Origin: Marinobacter sp. EhC06
GTDB taxonomy: Bacteria > Pseudomonadota > Gammaproteobacteria > Pseudomonadales > Oleiphilaceae
Direction: 5' to 3'
Length of the DNA stretch: 64,000 bases
NCBI RefSeq assembly: GCF_001650915.1
Contig: NZ_LXYO01000034.1
Span: 1 to 64,000 of the forward strand
Position 1 is the first letter of the stretch, and the number at the start of each line of letters is the position of its first letter. Under the pieces are notes generated by a model, which was not told where the DNA came from, did no database searches, and saw only the letters and a program-made list of their open reading frames with translations. The translations under genes were made by a program, and so were the position numbers. Positions 38,111-46,872 of this stretch are shown here, piece after piece.

Positions 38111-39625
38111 ATGAATACGTTCACAAAACATCCACATGGTTTAGAGAATAAAACCCAGGCGTTCCTGGCACGTCAAAATCACCGTATGCTGATAGGCGGC
38201 CAATGGGTTGATGCTCTGGAAAACAAACGCATAGAGGTAGAAAACCCGGCTGAAGAAACGGTTATAGGAAGCATACCCCTTGCACATCCTGATGACGTTA
38301 ACAAAGCGGTTAGCTGCGCAAAAAGTGCGTTCAATAGTGATGACTGGGGCCGAATGAGACCCTCCGCCCGTCAGAACCTGCTTCTCAAACTTGCAGATCT
38401 GATCGAGCGAGATGCCAGAATCATTGCTGAGCTGGACGCGATCGACAACGGCAAGTCTGTTGCTGTTGCCGAAGCTGTTGACGTAAGCCTGGGACTGGAA
38501 TTCTTTCGCTACATGGCCGGATGGGCAACAAAAATTGAGGGCTCGACTCTTGACGTGTCCATGCCCTTTGCCCCGGCTGACTCTGACTTTTCTGCTTATA
38601 CCCGACGCGAACCCGTCGGTGTTGTTGCCGCGATCATACCGTGGAACTTTCCATTTCTGATGGCCTGCTGGAAACTGGCTCCGGCACTTGCAGCGGGCTG
38701 CACGGTTGTGTTGAAGCCTGCGGAACAAACATCGCTCTCTGCCCTCTATCTGGGCGAGCTGATCGAAGAGGCAAACTTTCCTGACGGGGTTGTCAACATC
38801 ATTACTGGCGAGGGCCAGAGCACCGGGTCAGCACTGATAACTCATCCTGACATCAACAAGATTAGTTTTACCGGATCCACTGAGGTAGGTCAGATCATAG
38901 GCCGTGCTGCGATGGATAATATGGCGCGAGTTACCTTGGAGCTGGGGGGCAAGTCTCCAATGATTGTTCTGGCTGACTGTGATGCGGAAAAGGCTGCGCA
39001 AGGAGCAGCGGCAGCAATCTTTTTCAACCATGGACAAACCTGCAGTGCCGGCTCCCGACTTTACGTTCACCGGAGCATTTCTGACAAGGTCCTGGATCGG
39101 CTCGCCGAGTTAGCAGAGGCCATCCCGCTGGGGCCTGGCCTGGATCCAGATGCTCAAATGGGGCCACTCGTGTCCCGGGTTCAGCTAGACCGGGTTTGTC
39201 ACTACATTGAGACGGGGCGGCAGGAAGGTGCACGCCTGGTTACCGGCGGCGAACGTGCTGACCGCAAAGGTTATTACGTCAAGCCCACCATATTTGCGAC
39301 CGAAGACGACTCTCTGGTCATAGCCAAGGACGAGATCTTTGGTCCCGTTCTGGTGGTCATCCCGTTTGATGATATCGAGGACGTCGTAGCCCGGGCCAAC
39401 GATAGTCGATATGGGCTGGCAGCGAGCATCTGGTCAAACGATCTCTCTGAGGTGCAACGCTTAATCCCGAAATTAAAAGCAGGCACTGTCTGGGTAAACG
39501 GGCACAACATGCTTGACGCCAACATCCCATTCGGGGGCTATAAACTCTCCGGGGTTGGACGTGATATGGGTAAGCAGTCACTCGATTCATATCTTGAAAC
39601 AAAGTCGGTTGTCATTGCCCTTTAG
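38111..39625 (+). CDS. Aldehyde dehydrogenase (NAD(P)-dependent)
   Basis: A 504-aa aldehyde dehydrogenase oxidising the aldehyde made by the PQQ enzyme to the acid in the cytoplasm. Catalytic C311 (NHGQTCSAGSR), the general base Glu in LELGGKSP (about residue 277), the SFTGSTEVG nucleotide loop and EIFGPVL are present. The ATG at 38111 follows a strong GGGGGA site; an in-frame GTG at 38093 overlaps the dehydrogenase stop region and is less likely. It closes the operon, since a strong hairpin follows eight bases after its stop. Confidence 0.95.
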   Translation: MNTFTKHPHGLENKTQAFLARQNHRMLIGGQWVDALENKRIEVENPAEETVIGSIPLAHPDDVNKAVSCAKSAFNSDDWGRMRPSARQNLLLKLADLIERDARIIAELDAIDNGKSVAVAEAVDVSLGLEFFRYMAGWATKIEGSTLDVSMPFAPADSDFSAYTRREPVGVVAAIIPWNFPFLMACWKLAPALAAGCTVVLKPAEQTSLSALYLGELIEEANFPDGVVNIITGEGQSTGSALITHPDINKISFTGSTEVGQIIGRAAMDNMARVTLELGGKSPMIVLADCDAEKAAQGAAAAIFFNHGQTCSAGSRLYVHRSISDKVLDRLAELAEAIPLGPGLDPDAQMGPLVSRVQLDRVCHYIETGRQEGARLVTGGERADRKGYYVKPTIFATEDDSLVIAKDEIFGPVLVVIPFDDIEDVVARANDSRYGLAASIWSNDLSEVQRLIPKLKAGTVWVNGHNMLDANIPFGGYKLSGVGRDMGKQSLDSYLETKSVVIAL

Positions 39626-39632
39626 GAAGAAT

Positions 39633-39666
39633 GCTAAACCCCGGCCCTGAGAAGCCGGGGTTTAGC
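39633..39666 (+). terminator. Strong rho-independent-like terminator after the aldehyde dehydrogenase gene
   Basis: GCTAAACCCCGGC pairs perfectly over 13 bp with GCCGGGGTTTAGC around an eight-base loop, followed by TTTG. It ends the SphA, PQQ dehydrogenase and aldehyde dehydrogenase operon. Confidence 0.85.
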
Positions 39667-39879
39667 TTTGATTGGTCGACCATTCAACTTCCGAGAGTCG
39701 AATACCACCTTCCTCACAGGTGAGCCACAAAGCTTCATCGATATGGGGATCAACAGAATGACGCAGGTCTGCTGTATGGCTCCTTGCGCGATGCCGCTCG
39801 AGATAGTCAGGTATCCATGCGGCGAGGAGTGCGAGCAGCACACCAGTAAATGTATGTACAGTTTGGCGAGGAATAACAA

Positions 39880-40656
39880 ATGCTAGAAGAAGCCAATAAC
39901 CTCAGAAGCTTGTCAAAGAGCCAAACCACGCTGCACTCCCTCCCGGTTCCTGACATTGGCCAGGAAGAAGTCGGCAAAACGTCATTATTCAAGGCTATGA
40001 TTGCTGATTGTCAGCCGCTTTTTCGCGATGCCTTAAGGAGCATTATTCAGAGAAATCATGATTGCAAACATGTCTTCGAGGCATTCAGCTTGGAAGACGC
40101 CATGGAAATCGTGAGTGAGCATGGCAGCCTTGATCTCATCTTCTTCGATCTCGACATGCCTGATATGAGAGGGCTTGGTGGGCTTGGTCGTTTAAATGAG
40201 ATCGCGCCTTCGCTCCCCACCATAGTCATGTCGGCTAGAGTAAACAGATATGTCACGTCTCAGGCGATCGGTCAGGGGGCCATGGGGGTCATAGCAAAAA
40301 CTGCATCAAGAGATGAAATTGTCGACGCTATTCGACAGGTTTTGGATGGCAAGATTTGCGTTTGTGCAGGCTCTGACGAATTCGAAAATGGTAACGGCCG
40401 TGGTGCTGTCATGGCCGGCTCAGAAGCAGAGGTTGATCCGAGCCAGTTTCAATCTTTAACGAAGCGACAGCTGATAGTTTTAGAGAGAATGACACGCGGA
40501 GAGTCTAACAAACAGATCGCGTACAACTTGCACTTGGCGGAAACCACTGTTAAGGCTCATGTTTCGGCTGTCCTACGTAAACTGAATGTTCAAAATCGCG
40601 CGCAGGCTATCCTTGCAGCGAGTTGCCTCGACCTAGTTTCTCAAATGCGTAAATAG
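39880..40656 (+). CDS. LuxR-type two-component response regulator
   Basis: A 258-aa regulator with an N-terminal tail of about 35 residues, a receiver domain (about 36-155, phosphoacceptor D90 in LIFFDLDMPD, conserved K140 in GVIAKTA) and a LuxR helix-turn-helix (about 195-250, LTKRQLIVLERMTRGESNKQ and LHLAETTVKAHVSAVLRKL). It resembles the AgmR/ErbR type that controls PQQ alcohol oxidation in pseudomonads. No sensor kinase gene is adjacent, so its partner must be elsewhere. GAGGA precedes the ATG by seven bases. It lies downstream of the dehydrogenase operon terminator and is transcribed separately. Confidence 0.88.
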   Translation: MLEEANNLRSLSKSQTTLHSLPVPDIGQEEVGKTSLFKAMIADCQPLFRDALRSIIQRNHDCKHVFEAFSLEDAMEIVSEHGSLDLIFFDLDMPDMRGLGGLGRLNEIAPSLPTIVMSARVNRYVTSQAIGQGAMGVIAKTASRDEIVDAIRQVLDGKICVCAGSDEFENGNGRGAVMAGSEAEVDPSQFQSLTKRQLIVLERMTRGESNKQIAYNLHLAETTVKAHVSAVLRKLNVQNRAQAILAASCLDLVSQMRK

Positions 40657-40913
40657 CCAGTTGTTTCGATTCAGCGCAGACCTAAAACGAAGCCAGAGTC
40701 GAAAACTGACTGAAAACTCAAATCAGCCGGTGGGTGACGATGTAAGCATCCCTGTTTTAATTGCGCCGCGAATTAGAGTTCTCCACACGATTGTGTTTTG
40801 CCAAAAACTCCAATGTCAGAGGGACTTTCGGTGACTCCGGAGGGGGGGGGGAGGCAATCAGATCATGAAGCGCCGAAGAAAAGGGCCGTTTTGGGTCAAA
40901 TTCGGTCGTTTCT

Positions 40914-41289
40914 GAATGTTCGCTTTTGTTTAGCAGCAACCAAAGCTCAGCGGGCCGAGGAGGTTCATGAGAAGCACGATTTTCATGCTGTATGAAGTAT
41001 CTGGTGAACCAGGCCAAGCCGCTGGCCAACCAGGCCATTGTTTCAGAAAGAGTTATTGAGGCTGGCTAGTTCGATGAACAACAACACTGCGCATAAGTTA
41101 AAGCACATGCAGTGTATCTTTTAGTTCATGAGTTTTTGTTGGATTTGCCTGTAGCCCAGTGACTCTGAGGTTTCCTGCGAATATCCCGAGACTCGCCATT
41201 TTTCTCTTACACGCAGTGCAGTAATTGACTCATGGCCCGTCGAGCAACGCGCGCATGTGTTCTCCAAAGTGCAGTTTGGTCGCAAAGCG
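40914..41289 (+). repeat. Boundary repeat copy B, cut at its right end by IS66
   Basis: Starts GAATGTTCGCTTTTG and ends TTGGTCGCAAAGCG exactly where the IS66 end begins at 41290. Its first 158 bases match copy C (63843-64000) with about six substitutions and no gaps (about 96 percent). Its middle shares the GCGCATAAGTTAAAGCACAT segment with copy A. A minus-strand frame at 40757-41038 lies across it, but the copies differ mainly by amino-acid-changing substitutions, so I do not call a gene. The stretch 40657-40913 upstream also has nothing recognisable. Confidence 0.65.
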
Positions 41290-41304
41290 GTAAGCGTCCG
41301 CCCA

Positions 41305-42870
41305 TCACACCTTGTCAGGTGTAGCCGGCTTCCAGTTGTGGGGCAACAGTTCGTCGATGGTGTTGTTTTTCTGAGTCGGCAAGCGGGTCAGCACATCCTT
41401 CAGATAGGCATAGGGATCATGCCCGTTCAGCTTGGCGGACTGGATCAGGGTCATCACCGCAGCCGCCCGTTGGCCACTGCGAAGTGATCCCGCGAACAAC
41501 CAGTTGCTGCGGCCCAATGCCCAGGGTCGGATCTGGTTTTCCACCCAGTTGTTGTCGATGGGCACCGCACCATCGTCCAGGTAACGCGTCAGCGCTTCCC
41601 AACGTTTGAGACTGTAATCCAGGGCTTTGGCCGTGCCGGAGCCATCCGGCACTTTCTGGCGATGCGCCAGCATCCATTGATGCAGTGCCTCAGCCAGTGG
41701 TTTAGCTCTGGCTTGTCGGATGTCCCGACGCTTATCCGGCGGCAGGTCTTTGGGTTCCCGTTCGATCTCGTAGAGTCCGCCGATGTATTCCAGGGCCTTG
41801 GCCGCCAGTTCGCTCTTGTTGGCCTCGTGCAGGTCGTAGAACTTGCGTCGGGCGTGGGCCATACAGCCGATTTCGGTGATCCCGTTACCGAACCCGGCCT
41901 TGTAGCCGGCGTAGTCGTCACAGACCAATTTGCCCTGCCAGTCACCCAGGAAGGTACGGGCGTGTTCACCCGCCCGGCTTGGGGCGAAGTCGTAAACGGT
42001 GGCTTTCAGGTCCGAGAACGGTGTGGTGCAGTAAGCCCAGACGTAGGCCTTGTGGGTTTTCTTCTTACCCGGAGCCAACATGCTGACCGGCGTTTCATCG
42101 GCGTGCAGAACGTTGTGTTCCAGCAAGGCGTTTCTCAACGCATCTGCCAGGGGCTGCAACTGCACACCGCAGGCACCGACCCATTCGGCGAGTGTTGAAC
42201 GGGGTATTTCCAGGCCGGCACGGCCGAAGATGCGTTCCTGACGGTACAGTGGCAGGTGGTCCGCGTACTTGGCCACCAACACCTGAGCCAGCAGGCCGGC
42301 GGTGGGGATGCCCTTGTCGATCACCTGCGGTGGTACCGGTGCCTGGACCAAGGTCTCGCACTGGTTGCAGGCCCACTTGCCCCGGATGTGGCGCTCCACC
42401 GTGAACTCGCCCGGGACGTAATCCAGCTTCTCGCTGATGTCTTCGCCAATACGCTTGAGCTGGCAGCCACACTGGCACCGGGTATTGTCCGGTTCGTGGT
42501 GGATCAGGGTACGGGGCAGCTCCGGTGGCAGCGGGGTGCGCTTGGGCTTCTGCTTGGGTCGAGCGGCCTTCTGCTCCTCAGTCATCGCCTGGTCCAGCTC
42601 GGCTTCGATGGCGGCCAGGTCGCTGTCGATCAGCTCGTCCAGGAGCTTGCCCTGAACGGCATCGAGTTGCTCACTGCGGCGGGCGAACTTGTGACGTTTG
42701 AGGACGGCGACTTCGTGGGTCAGCTTCTCGATGATGGCATTGCGGCGCACCAACTCCCGCTCCTTCCGGCCCAAGGCTTGATCCTTGGCGTCCAGAGAGT
42801 CCATCAGTTCCGTCGCCAGAGCGCGGAGCTGATCGGCTGAGAGTTGGTTGATATCGGGGCGCTGAGTCAT
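41305..42870 (-). CDS. tnpC: IS66 transposase TnpC
   Basis: The 521-aa DDE transposase of IS66. It has an N-terminal coiled coil (about residues 15-60), a zinc-finger-like cysteine block (CQCGCQLKR and CNQCET, about 138-180) and the catalytic domain with Asp in HADETPV, Asp in CDDYAGYK and Glu in NNWVENQIRPWALGR. It ends with the IS66 C-terminal domain. Length and motifs are complete, so it is probably active. Confidence 0.95.
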   Translation of the reverse strand: MTQRPDINQLSADQLRALATELMDSLDAKDQALGRKERELVRRNAIIEKLTHEVAVLKRHKFARRSEQLDAVQGKLLDELIDSDLAAIEAELDQAMTEEQKAARPKQKPKRTPLPPELPRTLIHHEPDNTRCQCGCQLKRIGEDISEKLDYVPGEFTVERHIRGKWACNQCETLVQAPVPPQVIDKGIPTAGLLAQVLVAKYADHLPLYRQERIFGRAGLEIPRSTLAEWVGACGVQLQPLADALRNALLEHNVLHADETPVSMLAPGKKKTHKAYVWAYCTTPFSDLKATVYDFAPSRAGEHARTFLGDWQGKLVCDDYAGYKAGFGNGITEIGCMAHARRKFYDLHEANKSELAAKALEYIGGLYEIEREPKDLPPDKRRDIRQARAKPLAEALHQWMLAHRQKVPDGSGTAKALDYSLKRWEALTRYLDDGAVPIDNNWVENQIRPWALGRSNWLFAGSLRSGQRAAAVMTLIQSAKLNGHDPYAYLKDVLTRLPTQKNNTIDELLPHNWKPATPDKV

Positions 42871-42945
42871 GCCGCCTAGTATGCCAAGTCCCTGTTCGGC
42901 AGGCGATTCGCGGTTCTGGCTATAGCGGCATCACAGCACTTGTGA

Positions 42946-43281
42946 TTACAGGATGCAGATGACGCCCTCCGCGCCAATGCGCTGCCAGGGCAGGCCCTGA
43001 ACCAAGGCAGACAACTGTTCCTCGGTCAGGCGCAGTTGGTCACCGCGCCAGGTTTCGCCCCAGTGGAATTTACCCCGGTTCAGCCGGCGGGCGCACAACC
43101 AGATGCCCAGGCCATCATGGATCAGCACCTTCATCCGATTGCCTCGCTTGTTGGCGAACAGGTAGGCGCAATGGGGTTTAGCCGAACCGAATACCTGAAT
43201 AACCCGCGCCAGGGCCTTGTCGGGTCCGGCCCGCATATCCAGCGGTTCGGTGGCCAGCCAGATCTCATCAATGCGGATCAT
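42946..43281 (-). CDS. tnpB: IS66 accessory protein TnpB
   Basis: A 111-aa IS66 Orf2 protein with the family pattern EPLDMRAGPDKAL, HCAYLFANKRGNRMKVLIHDGLGIWL and LNRGKFHW. The ATG at 43281 overlaps the tnpA stop (ATGA), giving translational coupling. It is needed for IS66 transposition, although its precise role is unclear. Confidence 0.93.
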   Translation of the reverse strand: MIRIDEIWLATEPLDMRAGPDKALARVIQVFGSAKPHCAYLFANKRGNRMKVLIHDGLGIWLCARRLNRGKFHWGETWRGDQLRLTEEQLSALVQGLPWQRIGAEGVICIL

Positions 43282-43652
43282 CCAAACAGATCCCGAAGCA
43301 AAGCCGCACACTGATGGGCTTGCTCCGCAGGCCACTCCACCACAACCGCACCACCGGCGCGGGGAATCTTGATGCGGATGGTGCTACATTGATTCGAGAC
43401 TGACAGGGTGTCCGGCACAGGCGCTACGGCTGGCAGACGGACCGGAACGAATCCAGGTGCTTCCGGAGTTTTAGCCGCCCTTCGCGCTTCGCTCATCCAG
43501 CGCCGGACCATGTTGGCGTTGAGACCGTTATCCAGCGAAATCCGGGAAACAGACGCCCCGGGCTTCAGACATTCGGCGACGATACGAGCCTTCAGCTCTT
43601 TGGAGTAACGACGACGTTTTTGGTAGGGCTTGGTTACGCTTATGTTGGTCAT
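43278..43652 (-). CDS. tnpA: IS66 accessory protein TnpA (helix-turn-helix)
   Basis: A 124-aa IS66 Orf1 protein with an N-terminal helix-turn-helix (RRYSKELKARIVAECLKPGASVSRISL is the region, residues about 13-40) and a short C-terminal tail (IRIKIPRAGGAVVVEWP). It is the first gene of the element, followed by tnpB with a 4-base overlap. It probably binds the IS ends or its promoter. Confidence 0.92.
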   Translation of the reverse strand: MTNISVTKPYQKRRRYSKELKARIVAECLKPGASVSRISLDNGLNANMVRRWMSEARRAAKTPEAPGFVPVRLPAVAPVPDTLSVSNQCSTIRIKIPRAGGAVVVEWPAEQAHQCAALLRDLFG

Positions 43653-43734
43653 GTTAAGTGTCCACTTAAAAATAAGTGGACACTATCCTGACGGCCGCAG
43701 CGCCTGGCTCAAGATGGGATTACCGGACGGTTAC

Positions 43735-43903
43735 GCTTCTCTTTTTCACTCAACTCCTTTTTCGGTCGAAAAGAAGATTTTTCCTGTTCATCTTGATTTC
43801 GCACGAGTACTTGAACGTTAAAGACATCCTGTGCAATTAGCTCATTGACGCAGGCACTACCCGCCACGCCGGTCGCTGCAAATACGGTCACTGTTCTTTT
43901 CAT
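43735..43903 (-). pseudogene. NmrA-like NAD-binding protein, N-terminal fragment abutting IS66
   Basis: About 35 residues beginning MKRTVTVFAATGVAGSACV match the Rossmann start of NmrA-like or SDR proteins (GATG-x2-G pattern) and continue to VFNVQVLVRN. The homology then stops and the frame runs into the IS66 right end at 43734. A GGGAGGG site lies seven bases before the ATG at 43903, so this was a real gene start. It is truncated by the insertion or by the deletion that followed. Confidence 0.65.
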
Positions 43904-44359
43904 TGTCATCCCTCCCTATGAGTACAAACTGAGAGCGAACCCATAGCAACAAATCAATTAACCATACAAAAGGATGGAATTTATTGATCGGTTGAAGGCG
44001 TCACCAATACATCCGCAAAAATGCTTCAGAATGGGAGAGCGCTTGTAAAAAAATCGCACCAATCAAGCATTTCACATCAAAAAGAAAAAATCGGGGCATC
44101 CTTGACCCGTATAAGGAGGAAGAGCTCTCCTGCTCTAATTAGCGGACACAACAATGCAGGAAGTTCCTACTTTACCCCCTCATTCCGCGGCTGCAGCTAT
44201 CCCAAAGTATGGTTTTGGACACCCAGAAACTTCCATCCTTTGGGATGGTTACCCCTCCAACACCCCTTGATAGCGTGAACCTTAAGAAAGACGGACCCAC
44301 ACCGACTTTTAGATCCGGTGTCGTTCTGTACCCGTTAAACAACAACAAGGAACTGCGAT
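43904..44359. other. Upstream region of the acyl-CoA dehydrogenase operon
   Basis: About 455 bases with no supported gene. It contains the operator candidate at 44199-44248 (listed separately) and a lone GGATGG half site at 43972-43977. No clear -35/-10 is visible, as expected for an activator-dependent promoter. Confidence 0.5.
44199..44248. promoter_or_regulatory. Candidate operator of the MalT-type LuxR regulator, operon 1
   Basis: CCATCC-TTTG-GGATGG at 44233-44248 is a perfect 6-bp inverted repeat. ATCCCAAAG at 44199-44207 is the reverse complement of CTTTGGGAT within it. The same CCATCC-N4-GGATGG arrangement is upstream of the DUF1302 operon (52566-52581). It lies about 110 bases before the acyl-CoA dehydrogenase start. 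Confidence 0.6.
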
Positions 44360-45595
44360 ATGACTGCTCAATTGAGGCCCCAACTGGGACTGTCCGGACT
44401 CGAATCACCCTTGTCTGAGCTAGAGAGCCAAGTCCAAGAAAATGCGCACAGATTTGCGAAGGATGTATTGCGTCCGGCAGGGGCCAGACTCGACAAACTG
44501 TCCCCGGAAGAAATGGTAGCGCCCGGATCTATTCTGTGGGATGTGCTGGAGAAATCTCATGACCTTGGCATCAGCCTAACCGCGATGAACGAAATAGAAC
44601 CGATTGAGCGTGTGCGAATTCTCGCACTTGCATCGGAAGAATTAGCATGGGGTGATGCCGGTTTGGCCGGTGCCATTTTGGTAAATCACTTCCCTGTAAT
44701 GTATTCAATGCTCGCGGGAAATATGGCTATGGCCGAGTTCTGCGATGGTAAACGTGGATGTTGGGGTATAACAGAACCGGATCACGGCAGCGATATGATT
44801 GATGCGAACGGTTCAGCGGGAGCCACTGGTGCCCATGATAGCCGCCCCAACTGCGTCGCCCGAATCGAAGGCGACAAGGTTGTTATCAACGGTCAGAAGT
44901 CAGCTTGGGTGTCCGGGGCCATGACCGCACAAGTGTGTGCACTATTTTGCCATGCCGAGGTTGATGGGCATACCAAACCCGGCGTGGCGGTCATAGTGCC
45001 CCTGGATACACCTGGTGTGAGTCGTGGCAAACCGCTCGACAAGATGGGTATACGTTGCCTGAACCAGGGTGAGCTCTATTTTGATAACGTTGAAGTCCCT
45101 ATCGAGAACTTGCTGGCCGGCCCCGACACCTATCAGGAACTGGCCTACAGAATGTTAAGCGAAGCCAACCCCCACGTTGGCCTGATGTTTGTAGGTCTTG
45201 CTCGCGCTGCCTACGAGCATGCCCTGGAATATGCACACGAGCGCAAGCAGGGCGGTGTGCCCATCATCCAGCATCAACACGTCCGATACCGTCTGTTCCA
45301 TATGTTTCGGAAGATCGAAGCCGCGCGGGCTTTAGTCCGCCGGGTGATGGAATTCAACGCGACCGCAGATATTCCTGCGCTCCAGGGCTCAACAGCTGCC
45401 AAGGTCACAGCGACCCAAACGGCATTTGAAGTCGCGAATGACGCCCTTCAGATGTTTGGAGGTAATGGCATGACCAAGGAGTACCCAATGGAAAAGCTGC
45501 TACGGGACGCGCGGTCAGGGTTGATCGCAGACGGTTGCAATGAGTTTCTGGCCATCAAGGGAGGCTCAATGCTGATCGATCCCGACCGGTATTAA
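44360..45595 (+). CDS. Acyl-CoA dehydrogenase family protein
   Basis: A 411-aa flavoprotein that introduces a double bond into an acyl-CoA. Visible family blocks are GCWGITEPDHGSD, VINGQKSAWVSGA, the YFDNVEVPIENLL beta-domain segment, YAHERKQGG and the C-terminal DALQMFGGNGMTKEYPMEKLLRDAR. It has an insertion near residues 155-170 (ANGSAGATGAHDSRPN) between the FAD-binding strands. AAGGA precedes the ATG by eight bases. It is first in the operon with thiolase, CoA ligase and saccharopine-dehydrogenase-like genes. No hydratase or 3-hydroxyacyl-CoA dehydrogenase is adjacent. Confidence 0.92.
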   Translation: MTAQLRPQLGLSGLESPLSELESQVQENAHRFAKDVLRPAGARLDKLSPEEMVAPGSILWDVLEKSHDLGISLTAMNEIEPIERVRILALASEELAWGDAGLAGAILVNHFPVMYSMLAGNMAMAEFCDGKRGCWGITEPDHGSDMIDANGSAGATGAHDSRPNCVARIEGDKVVINGQKSAWVSGAMTAQVCALFCHAEVDGHTKPGVAVIVPLDTPGVSRGKPLDKMGIRCLNQGELYFDNVEVPIENLLAGPDTYQELAYRMLSEANPHVGLMFVGLARAAYEHALEYAHERKQGGVPIIQHQHVRYRLFHMFRKIEAARALVRRVMEFNATADIPALQGSTAAKVTATQTAFEVANDALQMFGGNGMTKEYPMEKLLRDARSGLIADGCNEFLAIKGGSMLIDPDRY

Positions 45596-45632
45596 CGCGC
45601 CATCAATTCAGATAAAAAAACGGAACAATGCC

Positions 45633-46862
45633 ATGAAACAGAGCGCCTATATCGCCGGAGTCGGGATGACTCGTTTCGGTAACCACATGGATAGAGGGTT
45701 AAAGTCCCTCACAACGGAAGCGGTAATGCTGAGCTTAGCCGATGCCGGCCTGAATCCCACTGATCTTCAGGCTGCGTATATGGGTAACGCCGCCGCCGGC
45801 ACCATCGTCGGCCAAGTGTGCGTGCCTGGTCAGGTTGCGCTCCGCGATATGGGAATCGGGCATATCCCCGTGATCAACATCGAGAACGCCTGTGCCTCGG
45901 CCTCTACCGCATTCAACCAGGCCTGCACCATGGTGACCAGCGGGCTCTACGATGTCGTCCTGGCCACCGGTTCAGAAAAGCTATTCCATGAGGACAAACA
46001 GAAAAGTTTTTCCGTTTTTACCGGCGCCGTTGACGTTGAGGATTATAACGGCGTTCTGCAACACATCAGAGAGCGGGCCCAGGCCGCCGGCATGAGTATT
46101 GACCTTGAAGGCGCTGGCTCTAAACGCTCAGTATTCATGGATATCTATGCCTCGATGGCATTGGAGCACATGAGCAAGTATGGCACGACTCAGGCCCAGT
46201 TCGCGGCCGTGTCCGCGAAAAACGCCTTCCACGGAAGTCTCAATGAACGCGCTCAGTTCCGCGACAGGTTGACGGTCGAGGAAGTACTCGGAGCGCGTGA
46301 GATTGCCTATCCCCTCACCCTGCCTATGTGCTCACCCATTGGTGATGGTGCAGCTGCGGTTGTTATCGTCAGTGAACGCAAGGCCCGGGAGCTCGGCCTG
46401 ACTCAACCCGTGAAAGTACTCAGCTCTGTGCTCAGAAGCGGGTGGGATCCCGTTGACGGACCCGGTATTACCGAAGTGTGCGCCAACGAAGCGTACAACG
46501 CCGCCGGGATTGGACCGGAAGATCTCAACTGCGTGGAACTTCACGACGCTTCCGCTCCGTCCGAACTGATTTACTACGAACAGTTGGGCCTGTGCGGTAA
46601 AGGTGAAGGCGGCCGTTTTGTGGAAGAGGGCCACAGCCGCCTGGGCGGCAAGGTGCCGGTTAACACCTCCGGCGGACTGTTGCGCAAGGGCCACCCTATT
46701 GGCGCGACGGGAATAGCCCAGATTGTGGAGCTCACCGAACAGCTAAGGGGGCAAGCCGGAGATCGCCAGGTGGAAGGAGCCAGGTTTGGCCTCGCGGAAA
46801 ACGGCGGCGGATACATCAATGGCGATGCCGCAGCCCTGGTCATCAGCATTCTGTCTCGCTAG
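45633..46862 (+). CDS. Thiolase-family protein (SCP-x/lipid-transfer type)
   Basis: A 409-aa thiolase-fold enzyme of the SCP2-thiolase group, cleaving or condensing acyl-CoAs. The acylated nucleophile is C87 (NACASAST) and the His block GHPIGATG is near residue 354. The classic C-terminal CxG of degradative thiolases appears as ENGGGYINGDAA, as in the SCP2 group. It ends ten bases before the CoA ligase start. It probably releases the shortened acyl-CoA at the end of the route. Confidence 0.9.
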   Translation: MKQSAYIAGVGMTRFGNHMDRGLKSLTTEAVMLSLADAGLNPTDLQAAYMGNAAAGTIVGQVCVPGQVALRDMGIGHIPVINIENACASASTAFNQACTMVTSGLYDVVLATGSEKLFHEDKQKSFSVFTGAVDVEDYNGVLQHIRERAQAAGMSIDLEGAGSKRSVFMDIYASMALEHMSKYGTTQAQFAAVSAKNAFHGSLNERAQFRDRLTVEEVLGAREIAYPLTLPMCSPIGDGAAAVVIVSERKARELGLTQPVKVLSSVLRSGWDPVDGPGITEVCANEAYNAAGIGPEDLNCVELHDASAPSELIYYEQLGLCGKGEGGRFVEEGHSRLGGKVPVNTSGGLLRKGHPIGATGIAQIVELTEQLRGQAGDRQVEGARFGLAENGGGYINGDAAALVISILSR

Positions 46863-46872
46863 GAGGAGCCCA

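Larger units (their letters stand above)
41290..43734 (-). mobile_element. IS66-family insertion sequence
   Basis: A 2445-bp element with tnpA, tnpB and tnpC all on the minus strand. The ends carry matching inverted repeats: GTAAGCGTCCG inward from 41290 and GTAACCGTCCG inward from 43734 on the other strand. IS66 elements normally leave 8-bp target duplications, but the flanks (GCAAAGCG left, GCTTCTCT right) do not match, suggesting a deletion or recombination after insertion. All three genes look intact. Confidence 0.88.

Noticed and set aside
40757..41038. A 93-codon minus-strand open frame within repeat copy B, with a related 47-codon frame in copy C
   Set aside because: Codon differences between the copies are mostly amino-acid-changing, so there is no sign of protein-level selection.
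32517..41289. Integron attC sites as the nature of the repeats
   Set aside because: The copies lack the paired RYYYAAC and GTTRRRY core sites, and no integrase gene is in the window.
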